64,000 nucleotides of DNA, taken from contig ML976714.1 of assembly GCA_010015655.1 (NCBI GenBank), positions 41,146-105,145 on the forward strand, read 5' to 3'. Shown here one piece after another: positions 40,809 to 53,061 of the stretch. The position numbers and the translations under genes are program-made. How positions within the stretch are numbered: position 1 is the stretch's first letter; each line of letters starts with the position of its first letter. Source of the DNA: Bimuria novae-zelandiae CBS 107.79 (taxonomy: Eukaryota; Ascomycota; Dothideomycetes; Pleosporales; Didymosphaeriaceae). The notes below the pieces were generated by a model. The model was not told the origin of the DNA. It did not search any database and saw only the letters and a list, made by a program, of their open reading frames with translations.

Positions 40809-43800
40809 ATGGTTTTAAGAGATGTCGTTGAGGAGACGCAGCATCACGAGGGATGACTGGAGCCCTTGTCCCGCTCAAGATCAAGAGGCCGCACCGCATC
40901 CGGGGTGGAGAGTTGTCGAATGTGTTACGCCGAGTGGAGAATCGTTGGATGTGGTTAGAGTTTGTGGCTGTGTACCTGTAGAGGCATGGGTATTATTATG
41001 CGACTTCGGTCCGATTTGGTTGTGCCCCTGACGTGTTGTTCGCGTGAGCGCAGAGCATCCCTTCATCCGTGTCTTATTTCAAAACTTAATCGTTTCAGCT
41101 AGATTATTGCCATATTTTCAACTTGCACAGGATGATTTTCACAAAAAAAAATTGCAAATCGATGCGATGTGTTGAAGACGTTTGTCCGTGTTACGACGGC
41201 TTGTGTGAATTGGCATCCGAGACGAAAAGATAGCCTCCAGTCAGTGTCTGTCAGCTATGTAGAGTGTAGAGTCGTTTATCAGCCTCTCATAACCGCCCGC
41301 CGTGTAATAAATTTGCTCATGCTTGATTGGGCATTTGCTCCGAAGCCGTTTTCAATGCATGAGATATTTGACGTCGAATATGTTGATGCTGTGTTCAAGC
41401 TGTGTCATAGGGCTTCGACCCACAGCGACCACCTACATCATTCCCTCTAATTTTCCAGCTCTAGGAAATTCCTCTGGCGGTGCAGCATAAACTAGATCGC
41501 CTCAGGGCAAGTGTGATTCGCCGCTTACAGCAAAAGGTTTGCTGATAGTCTGGGTCTGGTGCATAGTTCATACTGCGGGATTTGTGTGACGACTGACGAG
41601 GCGAACAGTAGTCCATAATCTCAAGTGGGGCACATCCGGTTGGACGCATCGTTCGCTCCCTTCAAAAGCTTGAAAAAGTCGCAGATAGCGCACTAACCAT
41701 GTCCTCCCAGAACCGACCAAAGTACGTTAAGTAGAACTAACCGAAGTATGTCAAGTCACCCCCAGCTAATCTGTGGTTTTTCCGAGGGCGTGAGAGAAGG
41801 TTTGTCCTCTATAATCCCAACACTAGAGCACCGCAATTCGAATTAAGCAATACGAGATGATCTTGGTTTGCGCCGCAGTCCGCGCAACTTGGTGTCGATT
41901 AAGGATCAACAGCTTTGTGCATCGATCTTCAGTGTTACAGTACTCCAGTAGCTGTCGATCACAGCGTTTAAGTTGCGCGGAGCAGAGTGGTTTGTGTCCC
42001 ATCGCTGTCGCGCGATGCATCCACGGTCAGTAAAAGGCATGTCGCATGGGAACAGTACCCGCCATTTTGGAACAAAGAGAGATGGCTTCACCACTTGCTG
42101 GCAGCGAGACGCGACTTTATCAACGCTGCCGAATAATTTGGATGTGACATTTTGTACGTCCAAGCGAGTTTAGCGGCATCCTGCAAATCGCGAATGACGA
42201 CTTGGCCTGTGGGGGACGAGATGCGAAAAAGAAGCCGCCGCTGCTTAGCGCTGCACGCACTCGTATCACGTCCAGCCTTTTCCACCGATACATCGAGCCA
42301 GACTGGAAGTTTGTAGTAGAATCTCCTTCTCCCTCGCAGACGCGCCCAGGACGGCGCTTGGCCACCGGCGGGGCTGGCTGGAAGGATTCTGCGGCCCAGG
42401 TGACTGTCAACACCTGTGAACGCGACCAACATATGTGATTGCAATAGACGGATGCCCGTGAACACCACCCCCGCACGGCCGAGTGCAAGATGCGCCAGTC
42501 ATCCGCGCGACAATCGCATTGGTAAGAAGCGGCCGTCTCGGCCCGCTCGACAACTCGCACACTCACGCAACGCAAAGCGCCATGCGAAAGCACACCAGAT
42601 GAGAGACGTGTGAGTCTAGGAAGGCAGCGAAAAGATGGATTCATCATCAAGGCAGTCTCAAGCTGCCACCGGAGCCAAACCTTTTGCACGCTCTGGGCTT
42701 CACGCAACGCTCTTTCGAACAGCCGGAATGCAACCCGGCATGCAAGGACACTATATATTGTGCAATTGCGTCCTGATATATCTCCATATTCCGCGTTCGA
42801 TGATACTGATGGCTGTTACTTTTAGTGTTGGCTGTGTAGATGCATAATGGCACGGTCAATAGGCTGGGTCTTTGTTCTCAGCAGAGAAGTCGTCGAAGAC
42901 CCTTGCTGCGCTAAAATAAGCGAGACGAATGCGGCAAACCCCATCCACTTCATTGTGATGGATGCCACTCGTACCTCGCTCCATCCATCGCCGTTGAGTG
43001 GTCGGTGCGCTTGCTTCCATCGACTATTGTTCCCGCCCTGTACGTAGCCGAGCTCGATGCTCGAGCACTTTGTGGAAAGGCACAGTAGAGTATGCCGGGA
43101 GTCCGCTCGATGGGCGCCCTGCTGTCAGCGTCCGCCAGGACAACGTCCCGAAGGGCTTGCTCCAACGTGAACCATCTAACAGAACATCGGGCGTGCCCCA
43201 TTGGAAGCATGTGGATCTGGGACCATTGTCTTGTGACCTTGAAGATGGCGTGTTGAGGCCGTCGACGCACACCAGGCCGTGGGCAACAGCAACGTAACAT
43301 TAAGACCCCGAACAGAATGCAGAAGGCAGCCTGGCCAGAGCCCCATCATCTCGACGTGCAACAGCGCCGTCATGTGTGCGAGGTCGTGGCGCAGCTGGCT
43401 CGACACCGAACAGCAGTTTGCCGATGGAGATGCATGATATAATGAGATCGCCGCACCCTGCAAAATCAGTCCTCGACGCTGGTGCACGATACGGCGCCTT
43501 TGCTGCATTTTTTGGTGGAAGAATAGGCGGGCATTGCTGATCAAGATGGCTTTGGACATACGATTCGTCCTCAAAGGACAGGGATGCTTCTTCAAAGCGT
43601 ACTGGTAATCAGCGTGGTCAAATGCCTTGGCGCTGGTCTGTAGGACCGGCATGGGGCGATCCACTGCGCCCGACTTCTTCTCTCCCGCGTCCCCATCTGT
43701 CTCTACTACTTTCTTCTCACTCCCATATTGCCCTTGCACAACCGCGCGCATCTGGGACCTGTGCCTCCTCCATCCTGACCCAGTGTTTCGCCAGCGGCCG

Positions 43801-44028
43801 TGCCAGCCAGCTGGTCTACTATTTCCCGTTTTGCTGTTTTCGAGTTGCTGACCTCCCAACTCGCATGTATGCACCTTTCGAGGCCTTCCATGCTGCCTTG
43901 ATATCCGCGTCTGCGGGAGCCTTCTCACGCCTGCCACGACCACGGCCTGCGCTCCTTGTTAGAGGCGCACTTGCCATCTATTCTGCGCGTCTACCGAGAC
44001 GAGTTGCTCTTGCATAGGGCACTTCGCC
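40809..44028. other. Long region without a supported gene; right part is the snt2 leader
   Basis: 3.2 kb with only overlapping short frames, including a 255-codon minus-strand frame (43176-43943) and a 195-codon one (42120-42707). Neither shows a domain, a signal peptide or biased codon use. The segment from about 43.6 kb is pyrimidine-rich and probably the promoter and 5' leader of snt2, with an upstream ATG frame at 43622-44017. Confidence 0.45.
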
Positions 44029-47000
44029 ATGGTCGATGTGCGGAATGGGGGAAGGGAAGCTGCGTCTACCAAACTCGACAAGCAATTCCACGCTGACGCG
44101 CGGCGAACTGGGGGTTCCACGCTCGACATTATTTCTGATTCTAACGCGCCGGACGGCATGGCTCCGTCAAAAGCATCCAGCAAGACATCCTCTACCAGGA
44201 CATCAACACCTGCAGCTGCATCGCTGGAGGACGCTCAGCCGTCGAGGACGACCGATGGCTCGCCCGCTCCTCATGAGCAGGCACCGCAGTCACAGCCCAT
44301 GAGTGCTACCGTTTCGAGCTCGTCTAATGCCACTGCGAAAGAGCCCAAGGACACGCCTGCGGCACCCTATGGGACGCGGTCGCGCAACCGTCCGGAGCGC
44401 GCTTCGCGGATCAACTACGCTGAAGATGTTGAAATGGACTTTGAAATGGCGGCCACTTCAACCAACGGCAACGGCTCTGACCCGTCGTCGCGTGCTTCTG
44501 CAGCAACAGAAAATGGGCAGTCGACCGGTCCAGGTGGGAAGAAGGGTTCCGGCGCAACCCAGGGCAATGCGTCGTGGGGCGCTTCCGGACCCAACCCTAA
44601 AGACATTCCGCCGAACGCCAACATCCCCGGGACCTCGACTTTCACTACCACCACGGCTTCCACTCCTGCACCGCAGCCAAAGCGACGCAAAAATGCGGCA
44701 AATCACGCTACGAACGCCAGTCATGCGAATGCGGCGCCGCCAAGTCAGCCAGGCGCGAGGCGAGCGCAGAACGCCGGCGCGGCTGCGTCCAGCGTGAGCC
44801 CGCGGGAGACCAACATGATGACCTTCGAAAATATGGGCGCGCGGCTCAAGGGCGGCTGTCTGGTTGCAGATGACGGCCAAACTATTGCGATCAATGGTAA
44901 GTGGTGACCCTGCGTCGCCGAGTCATGTTCCGTGTTCCACCGCGCATGCCACATCCTGTCCTTTAACGCGTTTCTAATTGGCTGCGCAGACCAGGTCTAT
45001 CTCGTGTGCGAACCACCAGGAGAGCCTTACTACCTGTGCCGGGTTATGGAGTTCATTCACGCGAACCACGACCCATCCCAAAAAGTGGAAATGGTCCGAG
45101 TGAATTGGTTCTATCGCCCTCGGGATGTGCAGCGCAGTAATCCTGATACGCGCCTAGTCTTCGCGACGATGCATTCAGACTTGTGCCCACTGACGTCGCT
45201 TCGGGGCAAGTGCCAGATCTTGCATCGAAGCGAGATCGATGATATTGATGAGTATCGGAAGAACAAGGACAGTTTCTGGTTCAACCAGGTCTTCGACCGT
45301 TTCATCCATCGGTGGTACGAAGTGATTCCCGTCTCGCAAGTCATCAATGTTCCCGATAAAGTCAAGAAGGCGCTGGACGAACGCTGGAAGTACATTTGCC
45401 TGGAAACCAGCCGCGTCAAGGAGCTCACTAGCGCCGTGAAATCATGCAAGCGTTGTGTTGGATTTTGCGCAAGGTAAGTAGAGTGGCACCGAATTTACGG
45501 AGACTAGGCCTTTGCTAATGAATTTCAGCAATGACTCCGTAGAATGCGCTGTGTGTCACAATACCTACCACATGAATTGTGTTCGACCCCCTTTGCTGAA
45601 GAAGCCTTCACGTGGATTTGCGTGGGCTTGCGGACCCTGCAGTAGGGCTCAGGAGAAGAAACTCGAAGCTAGGCGAACTCCTTTGGTAGGGTCCGGGAAC
45701 GAGGAAGGGGACGACGAGGAGATCATTGACGAAGAAGAGGAGGAGGAGGTGAATGGAGAGACCACCGCACCCAGTCCAAACGACTCTGAGACGCACCTCG
45801 ACCTGCATCCCGGCACGCAAGCTGAAATTGCTCTTGCGAAAATGTGGCCAATGCGTTATCTGGGTATACACTGTCGGGTTGAAGACGCACTACAATACGA
45901 CGATCGCGCCATATACCCTCGGGCTAGTTCTCGGTTGGGACCCCGTCACCAAGCGAATGTCAACGTCTGGCATGGGCGGCCTGTGGAACTTGTAAAGCCG
46001 GCCGAGATCAAGAAGCGCTATGTCAAATCTGCAGGACACAAGAAGGATACGAAATTATCCAAAGAGACAGTTGCCGCTATTGAGGCGGACAAGGCCGAAA
46101 AAGCGAAGCGTCCGAAATGGGTTATGGATGAACCGCCGGGTTACGTGCGACGCGGCGAAGACTACCCTAACAAGGACTCTAGATGCACTGCGGAACTTAC
46201 CTTCAAGATGCCACCGCTAGGTGTACATTCTACTAGAGGCGAAGACAATTCGCCCACCATCACTCCCGAACAGGTCGAAAGTTATATGACGCGCGCCAAA
46301 AACCTCGCGAGGGGCCATGTTGGCGTGGAGCCTTGGTCAACCAACTTCCTAACAAAGTGTCTAGCCCTCCTCACAAAGCATCAATACGACGTTGAAGCCG
46401 CTTTGAAAGCAGTTAAGAAACTCGACAAGCGGAAAGATCTCAAGGAACCAGAGTTGACTAAAGAGGAAGAAAAGAAATGGAACGAAGGAGTCAGCAAATA
46501 CGGTTCTGAGATACGGAACGTTCGCCTGCACACGAGCAAAACAATGCATTATGGAGACGCGGTGCGGTACTACTACATGTGGAAGAAGACTGCGAAGGGC
46601 AGGGAAATTTGGGGTTCTTACAGCAACCGAAAAGGAAAGAGCAAGAAAACCGAGGGCGATTCACAGACTCGACTCCTTGATGACCTTGCTGACGATCAAG
46701 ATGATTCTGCTTTTGACAACGAGAAAGCCGTACAGCGAAAACGACACTTCCAGTGCAAATTTTGCGGCAGTCGACATTCGCGCCGGTGGCGGCGAGCACC
46801 AGGTGCTGCGCCTGGACAAACGGTGACCGCGGATGGAAGGACCAGCAAAGACAAAGCGAATGGCTACGTTGTTGCACTCTGCCAACGATGCGCAAACCTC
46901 TGGCGGAAATACGCGATCAAATGGGAGAACACTGACGAAATTGCACGCAAAGTCGCCCAAGGTGGTGGCAAAGCTTGGAAGCGAAGGTTTGATGAAGAGT

Positions 47001-49370
47001 TGCTACGCGAGGTTTACGCGGCGACAACGGATCCCGGGCCGACGAACAGCGTGCCGGAACATGTTGAACCGGCTGCTGTTGCGCAAGTCGCAGCTGAACC
47101 ACCGAAGAAGAAGCAGAAAGTTGCTGCCGTTGCAGCTGCGGACAGTGGCGCTTCCACTCCAGTCTCCGAACCGGCTCCTAAGAAGAAGGAGAAGGAGAAG
47201 CCGGTCGCACCGCCGAAGGCTCCTACGCCGCCTCCAGTCCCTGCACAACCACGACTTCGGGTGTTGCCATGCGCTGTGTGCCGACGCACCGAAGGCGTAC
47301 GCCTTGAATGTGCTGCTTGCAAGATGAACGTTCATAAGGCTTGCTACGGCATTGAGGAAACTCGCCAGGCGAATAAATGGTACTGTGACACGTGCAAAAA
47401 CGACAAGAAGGAGAGCGTATCATATGTGAGTAGCCTACTAATATTTACTAATCTCGGACTATCTGACTGACATGCACTAGAATTATGAATGCGTTTTGTG
47501 TCCTCTGCGTACCACCGAGCCCGAGCTCTATGAGCCTCCGAAGATCTCGCATAAGAAGAAGACCGACAGAGAGCGAGAAAAAGAACGTATGGAGAAAGAG
47601 CTCGTCGAGAAAGCCAAAGAAGACTATCGCGCCAGACAGCAAGAGAAAGGCAGGCCTGTCGTACCCCGAGAGGCACTGAAGCGCACTGCCGACAACAACT
47701 GGGTCCATGTCCACTGCGCTCTGTGGCATCCCGAATTAAAGTTTAGGAGCGTAATTAGGCTTGACATGGTCGAAGGCGTTGGCGCGCCTACATTGCGGTA
47801 CGACGCCATGTGCAAGCTTTGTAAGACGAACGACGGTGCTTGCGTTACATGCCAACAATGTCACGCCAACTTCCACGTTGGCTGTGCACATAACGCTGGC
47901 TACATATTCGGCTTCGACATGACACCTGTCAAAGCGACACGCCGAGATGCTGTACCGACAGCCACTCTCAATGGAGAGACCGGCACTATGACGGCTGCAA
48001 TCTGGTGCAAAGACCACGTCCCTAAGACTGTCGTGCATCCTATGTATGAAGAAGTCGAGGGTACTGAACTGACTGCTCTTCAGCTGTTTGCTCGAGAGTT
48101 CAAACAAGCTGATCTCACCCTCACGGGTACTGTTCGTAAAGCTAACCTCGTCGATCAATCCACAAGGATCATTCCTCCAGTACCTGCCCCCGCCACGCAA
48201 GGTAACCGCCGGACCTCCCTGGTCGCGACCCAGACACCTCTATCTGCTCGCGGACGTCAATCGAATGCTGGAGTGGGCATGAAAGAAGAGGAGTCACAAG
48301 AATTGATTGTAGCCAAACCAGAGCGGAAATGCGTGCAGTGCAAGATTGATGCCAGTCCTCGTTGGTGGAAGGTTGAAGAGGCTACTCATCCGGAACAAAC
48401 TGCAGTTCGTGTTTTAGATGGCCCGTCGGATGCAAATGGCTCTGATTCCAGCACTGGTCAAATGGCGGAGCACACACCACAAACAGAGCACACTTCGACA
48501 AGTAATGGAAACGCCGATCAGTCCATGACTGATGCTCCCCCCGTCGCTCCACCCGACCTGCCAACCCGCCTTCGAGTGGATACCGATGTTCAGACCCCAC
48601 CACCTGCTGCTTATCTCTGTCAGAAGTGCCACTGGAAGAAATTGAATGCGCCTGACGAGCCCGAGGAACGACAGAGGTCAACATCTGTTCACGGGGAAGC
48701 CCAGCAACTTCCATTACGATCACCTCCGGTTCAACCTTTTGTGGCTCCACCCCCTCCGCCTACACTAGCAGGGCCTTGGGGTGCAGCACCGCAACAGCCT
48801 TTACCACTATCCCATTGGCATAGCGCTGGACACCCGGGACCCATGACACATCCGCCACCACCTCAAAGCTTATACAATGGCATCGGCCATCCACTTCCAG
48901 GGCCTTTGGGACACCATCCCCCATACCATGCACCGTATAACCCAGTACACCAAGCAAATGGCTACCCAGCATACTCCGGACCTCCTCCTGTGCATGCTCA
49001 CATTCCCTCGGGACCTTCGCGAGGCCATTATGGGCCGGCCCATCTCCATAATGGGCCTCCACCTCTACATCTTACCAATGGTGGGATGATGGTCAACGGT
49101 ATGCATTCTCCTCACGTACCGTACTCACCAACACACGCACCCGGCCACAATTCGTCAAGGTCTACGGAGAGCCCCTACAACGCCCCACCACCATTATCGT
49201 ACTCCCCTCTCCACCATGGCAGCCCTGCACCAGGTGGGCCACCAACCCCAAGAGACGCACCTATGAGGGATGCTCCGGTAGTCACGGCGCCACCTCTGGC
49301 TCCGCCGCCGCTTGAGCGAGTCAACACAGGAGCTAGTGCCAGTCCCTCCTTGCGCAACCTCCTGCACTAG
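44029..49370 (+). CDS. snt2: Snt2-type chromatin reader (BAH, PHD, SANT, GATA-like, extended PHD)
   Basis: Four exons (44029-44896, 44990-45473, 45529-47425, 47481-49370) encode about 1712 residues, with introns of 93, 55 and 55 bp at clean GTAAGT/GTGAGT donors. Domain order: a disordered Ser/Thr/Pro N terminus; a BAH domain (about 290-430, DQVYLVCEPPGEPYYLCRV); PHD1 (about 438-495, CKRC...CAVCHNTYH); an ELM2-like region; a SANT domain (about 755-805, KWNEGVSKYG); a GATA-like zinc finger (about 855-920, CKFCGSRHSRRWRR...CQRCANLW); PHD2 (CAVCRRTEGVRLECAACKM); an extended PHD (about 1085-1260, CVLCPLRTTE...CALWHPE...CKLCKTN...HVGCAH); a second GATA-like finger (CVQCKIDASPRWW...CQKCHWKK); and a Pro/His-rich tail. 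This matches Snt2, a partner of Lid2/Ecm5-Rpd3-type complexes that reads histone H3 and controls stress and respiration genes. Confidence 0.93.
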
Positions 49371-50496
49371 AAACAACTACGAACATGTTCGTGGGACCAC
49401 ATGAACAAGCAGGATAGTTGCGTTTGAGAAGGTACTATGCAATGATAAAGTGGTTGGGACAGTTCATTGTGGACATTTCTGGCGTATTAACGGTGGCTAT
49501 CTCGTTTGGTGCCTTTGGGTTGGGTTTTGGCGGATTCCGGCTAAGATACCACAACATTTACCTTGTTTGCATTGCGTCGGACAGAGCGGGCCGTATGGTG
49601 TGCGCGGATATACTTTAATAACACGGATGCATTTATGGCAGGATAGCGGAAATGCTGTGTGCGAGTAAGAATAGTTCGTATAGTTCTGTATAGAGAGCAA
49701 TTTGCCTGCATTTTGTGTCCTTGCGAATGCGGCGACCACACCAACGGTGTCGCTAAGAATGACAATTTCAATGGTGTCACATTGTAGAGCACCGCGATTT
49801 GCAAATATGACGTGTTTGCTCTCTTGCGCGTCAGAAAATTCAGACGTGAACATGTGGATGCGTCGACGCACGCCACACTCGAAGTCGGAAGCCAAGCTTC
49901 GCCCCCCGGCCCCTTGTGGGACCCGTCATGCAAGGGTTTTCCGCCGCCTCCCGCGCATCATGCGTCTCGTCCAGCCTCGCGGTATGCAGGAACCAACCTC
50001 ACGCGTCCAACCACCAGCACAAAAAAAAAAACCCCCCTTTCCAGCCATGACGCTGATAAATACCCGTTTACACGCAATAGAGCGCCTCCCTCAACAATCA
50101 AATTTTTATCCGGTTGCAAGTGAGGGTTGTGAAACTGCTGAGGCCATATGCGAAACAAATTTTGTTGGATGTGTGGTTGATGAGACACGTTACTTCCGGA
50201 AGCCACACTCGCCGCACCGCTGCTCAGCCCCAATTACCGCTCCGCTGGGCTCGCAGTCATTCGATACTTTGCGTATCCGCGTTCTGTGCAGAATCCTGCT
50301 ACGATTGCCGTGCTTGGCATCGACGTGCTGCATACCTACCCTACCTACCTTGGCCCCTCCTCTACTCACTCCTCCTTCCCTTCCTTTCCCGCGCTCGCTG
50401 CATCCACTCCGGAGTTCTCACGACTTTCAAGTCTCCCTTCATCCACAGGCAGTGCCTGTGTCCCTTTGTCTTGCCTTAGTGTCATTTTAATAAAAA
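49371..50496. other. Intergenic region, no supported gene
   Basis: snt2 3' flank and the promoter of the RCR-like gene. Short frames only, with an A12-type run at about 50021-50032. Confidence 0.45.
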
Positions 50497-51250
50497 ATGA
50501 TACTAAGCAAGCGGTACTGCGTGGAGTATCTCGACGGCACAGTCGAGTGCTTCCGCGACGGGTTCTGGTACTCTGACGTACGTCCCCCTCCCCCCTCACT
50601 TCCTTCTTACACAGCCTGTGTGTGGATGCTAATGTGACAGTAGACGGGCATCATAGTGAAATGGGTGATCCTCGCGTCCTTCTTCCTCTTCTTCACCGCG
50701 TGGTTCCTGGGTGGATACCTGCACGCGAAAGCGCGGCTGCGAAAGGGAAAGCCGTTACTCGCGTACCATCGGGTAAGCCCTCCACCCCCACCCCATTCCC
50801 CCTTCCACCTCTCGTAGTATGCCATGCTAATGAAGGATGGACGGGAAACAGTGGCTAGTATCCTACCAAGACCGCAAGAAATACGGTCAAACGATGCAGA
50901 ACCAATACGGATATTACGCACAGCCGCAGCAGCCGTATGGGCAACAGCAACAGCAACAGCAACAGCAACAACCAGCGTATGGACCGAGACCGGATGGAAC
51001 GTGGCCCGAGCCGCCGCCGTTGTATAATCACGATGCGCCGCCGGGGTATGTGCCGCAGGGGGCGACGAAGATGGATCCGAATCAGAGCCCGGGGAATGTG
51101 GAGATGGGACGGTATCCGCCGCCGCCGCCGCCGCCGATGGGGATGGGGGCACAGCAGCAGCAAGGGGGGCAGGATGAGTATAGGCAGGATATGCCGCCAA
51201 GGCCGGCGCAGGCGAAGTTGGCGAAGTTGATGGGGAGGTTGAGGAGATGA
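50497..51250 (+). CDS. RCR-like single-pass membrane protein with Pro/Gln-rich tail
   Basis: Three exons (50497-50577, 50644-50772, 50852-51250) give 202 residues. Introns of 66 and 79 bp have GTACGT/TAG and GTAAGC/CAG ends, and GCTAAT branch points. A short N-terminal part with two Cys (YCVEYLDGTVECFRDGFWYSD) precedes one membrane helix (about 31-53, KWVILASFFLFFTAWFLGGY). Next come a basic YLHAKARLRKGKPLLAYHRW and a tail rich in Gln, Tyr and Pro (PPPPPPP, QQQQ runs, PPPLY and PPGYVP motifs). The layout fits the RCR family (Congo-red resistance and chitin deposition; endosomal cargo sorting through PY motifs binding Rsp5-type ligases). The family link is from pattern only. Confidence 0.8.
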
Positions 51251-51447
51251 GGAAAGGGTGATGAGGTTGGATGGGGTGGGGAAAGTAATGGGCCAGTATC
51301 GACTTGGGATAGGGAGGTCTTGGAGGCGTTCTGGCTGAGGGGATTGCGTGACTGGATCATGCTGTATTACGCGAAACGTACTTAGATATGAATACCCAGG
51401 GAAACATCGATTCAATAAACGCCATTATCCTAACGCAAGACAAAATG

Positions 51448-52200
51448 CTAATCAATCTCCATCTCGTCACCGTCGAACGACGGCGGGGGTATCTGCCTCT
51501 CCATGCTCGCAATCCCTGGCACCGGGGCAGGCACTGACATTTGCCCGTTCACCTGCCTCTCCCTCATCCTCCCTCGTGCCTCCACAATCGCTTTCCGCAC
51601 ACTATCCTGTGCTTCAGGCACCGTCAAACTACTCGGCACATTATACAGGATCAGTTGGTTGTCATTGGTCGGTTTCGGCTCTGGGGCCCTCAACACGTGC
51701 TGGGGTATCTTGGCCAGGTGCTTCTCGATGTCCTGCAGGAAGATGGGGTTGTCTTCGTCGGACTCGATATCTGAGAGCTCGGCGTCCAGATCGGCGATGT
51801 AGACGCGGTGCGGCGTGTCTTCGACTTGCATGCAGTCGTCCGGCGGCGGGCGGCGGGGTCGTTGCTTTTTCTTGCGGGGTTCGGGAGAGGCTGGTATGTG
51901 GAGGGGTTTTGCGCTTTGTGCTTGTGCTTGGGGTGGGTACTGGGTAGGAGGCGTTGGGTTCAGGGCGGAAGAGGACGAGCGCGGGACGGGGAGGTAGAGG
52001 CGCGTGCCATTTTCTGAGGGACGGTTAGTGATGAGAGGAGAAGTATGGTATGGTAGGAAACGCGCATGGCACATACCGAGATTCAGCAGGTCGAAGCGCT
52101 TGGACAGGCGCTGCTCCGACTCGAGCGCGTTGTCGGCGGCGCGCTTGGTGCCGCGACGCGCTTCGGTTGTACTGTGGCCGGGAGCTACCACCTCCGCCAT
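51448..52200 (-). CDS. Conserved fungal protein of unknown function
   Basis: Two exons (52200-52077 and 52013-51448) give about 229 residues from the ATG at 52200. The 63-bp intron (GTATGT, CACTAAC, CTCAG) is a multiple of three without a stop, so the frame also reads through. Joining gives FDLLNL|ENGTRLYLPVP. Features are a basic N terminus (RRGTKRAADNALESEQRLSKR), a Pro-rich stretch with a KKKQRPRRPP basic cluster (a possible nuclear signal), then a conserved core: RVYIADLDAELSDIE, NPIFLQDIEKHLAKIP and LILYNVPSSL. I recognise the core as common in Pezizomycotina but know no function for it. It diverges from the alanyl-tRNA synthetase gene. Confidence 0.8.
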   Translation of the reverse strand: MAEVVAPGHSTTEARRGTKRAADNALESEQRLSKRFDLLNLGMCHARFLPYHTSPLITNRPSENGTRLYLPVPRSSSSALNPTPPTQYPPQAQAQSAKPLHIPASPEPRKKKQRPRRPPPDDCMQVEDTPHRVYIADLDAELSDIESDEDNPIFLQDIEKHLAKIPQHVLRAPEPKPTNDNQLILYNVPSSLTVPEAQDSVRKAIVEARGRMRERQVNGQMSVPAPVPGIASMERQIPPPSFDGDEMEID

Positions 52201-52652
52201 GCGACCAACATCCACCGTGCACGAATTATTTCCTCGTTGCTGTTCCGTAGTCGCTGGCCGATGCTAAGCGCGCAATCGTTTGGGGCGATAAAGTGTATTT
52301 GAGGCCGATAGTGGAGGTGCGTCATCTGCGGGTGATATTAAGCCAGCCAATCGACGAAGTTTCTGGAAGCTTGGGGGAGCGTAACGAAGCGACCTGCAGT
52401 TTTGGCGGGGCGGCGAGCCTCCCGCAGCAACTAACGTGAATGCGCCTGCTGCACAGTCACAATGCCCCTCTGAGTCACGGGCGACGACTACTAGTAGTGC
52501 GTCTTTCAGCTTCCTCCCCGCGAGCCGACACAGCGAGATCTTTTCTGCAAACGCATTCGGTGGCAAAGTCTCTGCCCGCTCGGTCACGCCCTGCACCGCG
52601 TGCACACCTGCCCCTCCTTCCTGCCCGCCGGCTGCACACGACGCGCACCACC
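52201..52652. promoter_or_regulatory. Divergent promoter; contains an in-frame N-terminal extension of alanyl-tRNA synthetase
   Basis: 451 bp between the ATG at 52200 (minus) and 52653 (plus). From an ATG at 52440 the frame is open into the synthetase, adding 71 residues rich in Arg, Ser, Leu and His and nearly free of acidic residues (one Asp), ending RRLHTTRTT. This looks like a mitochondrial presequence. Confidence 0.65.
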
Positions 52653-53030
52653 ATGGCGCAGAACGACACGAAGCCCGAGTGGGGAGCTGCCCGCGTGCGA
52701 AGCACTTTCCTCGAGTACTTCAAGGAGCGAGGGCATACCTTTGGTAAGTCGTTCTTTCCTCGTTCTCTAAAATTCACCCCGCCATGAGCATGCATCTCGC
52801 CCAAAGAGCGCCAATTGACCCCCGCAGTGCCGTCTTCCTCCGTCGTTCCCCTCTCCGACCCGACCCTCCTCTTCGCCAATGCTGGCATGAACCAGTACAA
52901 GGCCATCTTCCAAGGCACCGTCGACCCCGCCTCCGACTTCGCCCAGCTCAAGCGCGCCGCCAACTCGCAAAAGTGCATCCGCGCCGGCGGCAAGCACAAT
53001 GACCTCGACGATGTCGGCAAGGACAGCTAC

Positions 53031-53061
<31 letters not shown>

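Noticed and set aside
43176..43943. 255-codon minus-strand frame upstream of snt2
   Set aside because: Antisense to the probable snt2 promoter and leader. No domain, signal peptide or splice support.
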